Made by a program: the position numbers and the translations under genes. Positions 58,301 through 64,000 of a stretch of DNA of 64,000 nucleotides are shown in pieces (positions within the stretch are counted from its first letter, which is position 1; every line of letters starts with the position of its first letter). A model generated the notes under the pieces. That model had not been told where the DNA came from, searched no databases, and saw only the letters and a list, made by a program, of their open reading frames with translations. This DNA comes from Centropus unirufus (taxonomy: Eukaryota; Chordata; Aves; Cuculiformes; Centropidae). The DNA lies in assembly GCA_013397695.1 (NCBI GenBank), contig VYZI01000123.1, positions 1,342,961 to 1,406,960 on the forward strand, given 5' to 3'.

Positions 58301-60610
58301 CCAAAGGATTAAGGACAGTTCTTTGATAACTCTAGTTGTCTCCATAAGCATATATATCAAATGGCATCTTAAAATCCTGTGTACTAGTGATGTCTCCGAT
58401 ATATGGTTAAAATATACCTTGAAGTACCTTCTGTCTTCAGTAAACCTACATGATAGTCACTGCCATTAACATATACACTACATAGACCATGCATACAATA
58501 TTGCAATTCTTCCTTTCCAAAATATTTCTCAGCCATGTTACAAGAAGTGACATACATAGTCCAGGGCTATTGTAGTTTGCATATGGCTTTCCTGTAATGA
58601 AGACTAAGTGTGTTTGGTAGTCCTAAAATTTGCCATTTCCTCCCTTATTGCTATGGTGCAAGAGAACAGTTGTAGTCTTATTTTAATACAGTAGTATAGT
58701 TATAATCTCAGCATCCCATATATTTCAGTAGGAATCCACATAAATATAAGCACCATCATTAGAGATCAGCTTTTGCACGACCAGAGCCAAAGCTGCTCAA
58801 ACATTTGCAAAAATGGTTCTTGGCAAATTGTCCAATTAATGATTGTTACTACTCTTCAAATATATTACTTAATGAATAGTATTTTATTAGGTAAATGTCC
58901 ACGTGAAGCAAGTTATTTTATATAATTTATTCGATGGAGCAAAGACTTCACTAAGCAATATACCTACTATGAAATGTCCATCCAGCATTCATGATAACCA
59001 TTTGTTATGCTTCAGTCCTTCATTCACATGCCAAAACTTCTACAAACTGGAAGAGGTCCTATCACAGCTGGCCACTGATTCAGCTTGAGTTCCCCTACCC
59101 AACTTCATTTGGTTTTTGCAGCAACTTGTCTATCTCACAGCTATAATAGGGGAATGATTTATATTCAGCAGCTATGGATTTTAAGAACAAGTGATCAATA
59201 AATTAGCTGAACTGATATCCTGATAGCTTACTGTTACTTTTCCAACAGTTTATTTAATTTCTTCATCCCCTGGCATAGTTCAACCAATGGTGCTACAACT
59301 TCAATATTTGCCTGAAATTTGGAGATCATTGGAAGAAGGTGAAAATCTTTTCCATAGGACTTCTCAATGAACTGGAATCTCAGGTTATTTCTATGGTTAT
59401 TTACCTTTCATCTGAGCATACAAAAAATTATAGCAGGCTTTGTCTTCATCTACAGTAAATCAATTTTATTTCATCAGTCTTTCTCAAATATGAACATGCT
59501 TTTTTTTCTGGGATAAAACAGCACATTAGTGTCTGGATTGGGATTCAAGTTATCTAAACTACAAATCAAGGCTGAAGTTTCCAGCAAAATATGGGGAACA
59601 CGTCTGACAAATTCGTATTACCTTACCAATCAACATACAGAAACTTCATGCATTTCTAAAACAAGTCTATGACTTTGGTAGATGTCTGCACCATCCTCTT
59701 CTTACTTTTACAGATTCTAGTTATCTTGTATGTTTTCTGTTCTGAAGTATTGTTTTTTTACTTTTTAATACTATTTATAGGACATTTATAGTATTTTCCT
59801 TCATGTCACAGCCTGGTCTGCTCAGTGACTTTAGTCCAAACAGTACAAGGACAAGGGAAATGTTTGCAGGGTGACAGCTGCACAGTTTCCATTGTGACAA
59901 ATCATTCTTCTTGTGAATATGACACCTTCCAAACCAGATGCTATCCCTCACCTCCAGCACTTGCCTCCAGTTTGTGAAGCTTTCAACATTACTGTTGCAG
60001 TTTGTATATAATAATTAAAGCTTATGCAGGAGGTAACAGACTTTCTGAGAAAATTCACTGTCTTGCAGATTGTGCAAGTACCTTGCTCTACCAGGAAGCT
60101 ATTTTTCTTTGTATTTTGTTCATAACATTAGAAAAGATAATGTGATATTTTTGGTCATGTTGCAAAATGAAAATGTAAAAACCATGCAAAGCATAATGTT
60201 TTGCTCTATTTACAGTACTCTCCATCGGGTAGATGGATATCCTCAGGATCCTTCAAACAGCTAAGGAAAAAACAAGAGAGGTGAAGCTGTTGAAAATACA
60301 AGTTTAATTGTCTAAAATGGGGAAAAGTTTGTCCATTTACTTTCATGACTTTTGGATCTCACCTTGAAGGTGCTACATGCTCAGTGTTTCAGAGAAAGAT
60401 ACTTAGTCCTATATTTTTTAACATTAACACAGTATTTATTCAATTAATATATTCCCGCTAGTTGTTGTTAGGGGGTTTAATCTATAAATAACAGCAATAC
60501 TTGAGGATGTAAATTCTATTAATTAGCTGTAGCCTTAAACATATCAGTTTCTATTACTGGTCACAATTAAAAATTAACTACTGGAACTTTCAGAAACTCA
60601 CCTAATTCAT
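55390..60610. other. Unique AT-rich DNA, no gene recognised
   Basis: About 5.2 kb without recognised genes or mobile elements. A short tandem echo of TAGGTGTCAT occurs near 58075-58100. ORFs are all under 91 codons and show no family signature. Confidence 0.55.
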
Positions 60611-60611
60611 G

Positions 60612-60815
60612 ATCCTTCTTGTCCTCTTCTTGGTTTTCCTTCCCTATTTCCCCCCTACTTCCACCTGTTTCTGCCTTCCCTCCTTTCATCCTCCTGTCTT
60701 CTCTCCTGCCTTTCCATCTTCCCACTTCCCCTTTCCCTCCTAAGTTATCTTTGCTTCACCTAATTTTCTTCTTCTTCTTCTTTTTCATCTTTTTGTTGTT
60801 TTTTGTTTTTTTTTT
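60612..60815. repeat. Pyrimidine-rich tract (C/T on + strand)
   Basis: Roughly 200 bases that are overwhelmingly C and T, first CT-mixed (CCTTCCCTATTTCCCCCCTA-like), then TTC repeats at 60769-60783 and finally T-runs to 60817. A 78-codon forward ORF across it is a by-product of its low stop-codon content. Such tracts can adopt triple-stranded structure and slip in replication. Confidence 0.85.
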
Positions 60816-60819
60816 TCAT

Positions 60820-62610
60820 GTTCAGATTTTTGTAGATAGTTTTGTCTCTAGATAATGTTATTCAAGGAATAGTATATCATAGTTCTAATTCAAAGTCTAC
60901 AGATCTACCTTCATATCATCAAAGGTAAATCTGCTTAATACAGATGATGAGTGTGCATCTCATTATACTCAGCTAAGAGTATTGGTGTCTCAGTTATGAT
61001 AAAGATTGTGATAAAACCAGATTATCCTTAAACTGGCATTATTCTGTTAGGAAAACATTTAAAAAAGGATAGAGACTTACTTTTAAAGCATTCTCGTTAC
61101 AATATAATAGGAAAGAAAAAAGATTCCCAGACTCCAGTTGGTTTACAGGTTTATTTCTGTAATCCAATCATAATTTAATCTTCTGACTCAAAATGCGATG
61201 GGACAGACTTTTCAATGGTGCAAATTGATGCGACTACCATAAAGATACTATATTTTGTTCAGAGTGGGTGTAAGAAGTTTCTGAAGAAAAGCAAGCAATT
61301 AGGCAAAAGTAGTAAAAATAAACCAATATTTTAGAGACACTAGTTAATCCACTTATATTTATCTCTGACAGGGTAGATTACAAGGCATGCAACAACAAAG
61401 TTAGCATATTGCATTTATAATCATACACTGAGTATATTTCACAATCTGTTGAGTACATTTACATTTTTTTGGAAGCCACCCAAGCTCTTATAAAAATTGA
61501 TATATCTCTCATTAGCATTTTGAAGATATCAGCCTTTTTTATATAGGCTAATAGAAAGTAATGTGCCAACGGAAATAGTTGGTGTACTGCTGTGTGTCGG
61601 AACAAATATAATTAATATTATACCAGATGCATGTCCTCGTGAACTCCCATGAGGGATTGGAGAAGTAGACCTTGTGGTCAATTACTGAAATTGGAAGTGC
61701 CTTATATCTCAGATTTGTGTGCACCAACAGCAACTTTCGCATAATATTATGAGAAATACTGCTGTGCATGCTTGTGGGGAGAGCATTAATAGGCAGATAT
61801 ATACACAATATTATCCATATTTTTATTGCTTGCTGAATGTCATTTTTTTCCAAGAGAAATTAACATGCTCTATTGTGTCTACATAATAAATATACAGGTC
61901 ATGGAAAACAAAAAAAGATACTGCTGATGTAGATGTTTACCCCTTTTTGTTCACTAAAGGTCTAGGAGAGAGATAATTAACCTGAAAAGTAGTGTAGCAA
62001 AAAACTGAAAATGAAGTATGTACTGATAGATTTTAATTTTGCCCCTCCATCTTGGGTTATTTCACAGAGTTCTAACTATGTCATGTAAAGAATAATAGGA
62101 TCTGCACATTTCTTATATCTTTTTTTCTGTTACTATTCTCTATAAATCTTAACTACACAGATTTTGTCTGATGACTAATGACATTGAATATGAATTGGGG
62201 GTATCCAAAATTGACTCATAATTTCTGCAGGAGAAAGTCCTGCAGTAAAATCAACTGAATGTTTCAGAAATGTCTAGTTTCAGACTCCTCTCCCTGAGGA
62301 CTTTTTTCTTTGAGACACATGAAAAGTGTCCACAAAGACATGAGGGTGATATGGGCCATATCGCAGGCTAATGGTTCATTCAGAATACTTCTAAAGACAA
62401 TAATATGAACAGAGAGGACCCTGTGTGCTCATAACTGTCCCAAGATAGCAACTTACAATTCATCTGATGGCATTACAATAATGTCAGGCCTGAATGAGTA
62501 AGTGTGCTGGGAAGAAAGATTAATAGTGCAAACACCTTGACTAGATAACTGAAGTTTCTCTGGTTTTAGTCACTTCAGAATGGTCAGAGGAATGACCTCG
62601 CTTTTGTTTA
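60820..62610. other. Unique AT-rich DNA, no gene recognised
   Basis: About 1.8 kb. The segment 61548-61853 stays open on the reverse strand for 101 codons and contains several AT-rich motifs and scattered CpGs (see findings). Nothing else is recognisable. Confidence 0.5.
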
Positions 62611-62615
62611 GATAA

Positions 62616-62713
62616 TGTTCTCCAAAATTAGATTTAGGTCTTAGTTTTGTTCTAAGTTTTTAGTTCTTAGTTTTTAGTTCTTAGTTTTAGTTCTTAGATT
62701 TGTTCTCCAAAAT
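62616..62713. repeat. TTAG-type tandem repeat inside a direct duplication
   Basis: About four copies of a 13-14 base unit (TTCTTAGTTTTTAG) lie at 62645-62698. They are bracketed by two copies of TGTTCTCCAAAAT at 62616-62628 and 62701-62713. The arrangement suggests duplication of a short segment followed by expansion of its middle. Confidence 0.85.
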
Positions 62714-62714
62714 C

Positions 62715-64000
62715 ACTTCATATAAGTATGTCTACATGTGCTATTTTAAATTCAGAATCAAGATAATTTGTTTACAGTGTATAAAGCCTTACCCAATATT
62801 CATACTGTGTATATTTCATACCAAATTCAAACTGAACTATATTAAAGTGCTACACAGATTGTCTGCTGTCCATTCATCACCTCAGTGCTTGAGATGTGAC
62901 AAGAAATGTGGGTAGCAGCTACCATGATTTTGAAACCAAGCACTTGCATGTCTGATATGTGGACATCACACTTGGAAGTGATACATATAAAATGAACTAC
63001 TGCCTTAATATAGACAGAAAAGGGTTCTCGTGTCACTACCACTCAAATATGTACAGGTTCGAATCAGCATGTTGAGCTGCATCCTGAAGTACTTACAAAA
63101 CCAAACTGGTTTTCCTTTCCTTTTGTTTTGTATTTTCTATCTTTTAAAAGCTATACTGTGTAAAGGAGTGGTTTTGACCCAAGGCAATGTTGGCCAAAAC
63201 AAGAAAAATTAGTTTCATAATGCAGCGCTATATTATGAAATTCTTCAATAAGGGTGAGCTAGAGTTATGGTTGTAAGAGAAAAAGCAGTTCCTGACATTC
63301 CTTTCTGCTGTCCACCTACTCCCATGCCTGTCTTCCTCCATAATCTCTCTTTTGTCTGAACTGAGTGCCAAGTTTCAATTGCAACCAGACATTGTGAAGG
63401 CAAAGACATTGTGCCATCTGGGTTTGCTAGTTTGCTGAGAAAGAAACATTGATCTGTGTGTTATGTCAGTGCAGCACAGATTTTCATTCCAATTACCCAG
63501 GCAACCCAAAGTGCACACTGAGGAGACAGCTGACAGCCGACATATTTTCATAACTTTACATAAGATGCATAACCCCACTTTGGGCCTTTGGGCTTTAGAG
63601 CAGTTGGCTGAGATTAACCAGTACAATACATAGAGGATGAAAAAACAGGACGTTTTTAGCTAACTCATTCAGAATACAATACATAGAAAGTATCCAATGG
63701 ACTGTGTGTAAAGAGACAAGTGCTAAAATTAAGCAGAGAACACAGAAATGTGATTTTTAGCAGATAGAAGTACAGATAAATCGGATTGTGACAGAAAAAG
63801 AAGTCAAAGAAAATAAAAAATTGTTCAATGTTATTTTTTCCTTCTTTTTTTCTCTTTTTTTCTTTTTTTTTTGTATTTCCATAAGTGTTTTAATACTTTT
63901 GAGAGCAATGTAAAATGAAATGTTCTGTGTACCTCAGAAATATTTCAATAGAGGCAACAAGGCAACAGCTTTTTAAAGTTATCCATCTTCTTTTATGCAT
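62715..64000. other. Unique AT-rich DNA to window end
   Basis: About 1.3 kb with no recognised gene or element. A T-rich run interrupted by C lies at 63834-63873. Short ORFs (up to 83 codons) on both strands lack supporting motifs. Confidence 0.55.

Noticed and set aside
60619..60855. 78-codon forward ORF rich in Ser, Pro, Leu and Phe
   Set aside because: It is read through a C/T-rich low-complexity tract that contains few stop codons. The apparent hydrophobic protein is an artefact.
1..64000. CRISPR array, operons, phage or bacterial defence systems
   Set aside because: No regularly spaced repeats, no dense ORF layout and no ribosome-binding-site pattern. The repeats are vertebrate CR1 and MIR types.

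Overview
The window reads as an AT-rich, gene-poor stretch of an amniote nuclear genome, most likely a bird. The main evidence is the repeat content. Every mobile element I can name is either a CR1-type LINE, the dominant retroposon of birds and also abundant in crocodilians and turtles, or a very old MIR/CORE-SINE-like relic shared by amniotes. I see no L1, Alu or B1 elements, and no bacterial gene organisation. No rRNA, tRNA, CRISPR array or operon is visible. Turtle or crocodile cannot be excluded from the sequence alone.

Layout. 1-3.0 kb: one MIR-like relic and two splice-flanked ORF segments of compatible phase (525-560 and 2178-2608). 3.03-4.16 kb: a reverse-strand CR1 copy with an internal deletion. 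4.2-15 kb: unique AT-rich DNA with a MIR-like SINE at 10.0-10.3 kb. 15.03-15.18 kb: a forward CR1 3' tail. 18.5 kb: another possible MIR relic. 19.74-22.2 kb: the longest mobile element, a reverse-strand CR1 with recognisable endonuclease, linker and reverse-transcriptase (RT) parts, all full of stops and frameshifts. 24.8 kb: a small forward CR1 ORF2 relic. 25-46 kb: unique sequence that includes the best exon candidate (38801-38902), a nested hairpin at 32.95 kb and a perfect palindrome at 25.69 kb. 46.07 kb: an old CR1 tail. 52.16-52.49 kb: a reverse-strand CR1 RT fragment. 53.04 kb: another old CR1 tail, reversed. 53-64 kb: unique DNA with a hairpin at 55.33 kb, a pyrimidine-rich tract at 60.6 kb and a TTAG-type tandem repeat at 62.6 kb.

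I recognise no intact host protein-coding gene. By a rough estimate, random sequence of this composition and length should give about one ORF of 130-145 codons, so the long ORFs here are not evidence of genes on their own. The window could be a gene desert or the introns of a large gene. The 38.8 kb exon candidate, with an ATG in good context and strong splice signals, fits the second option on the + strand. I found no clearly new biological system. The items most worth checking are the exon candidate, the nested hairpins and several stretches that look like conserved regulatory DNA.
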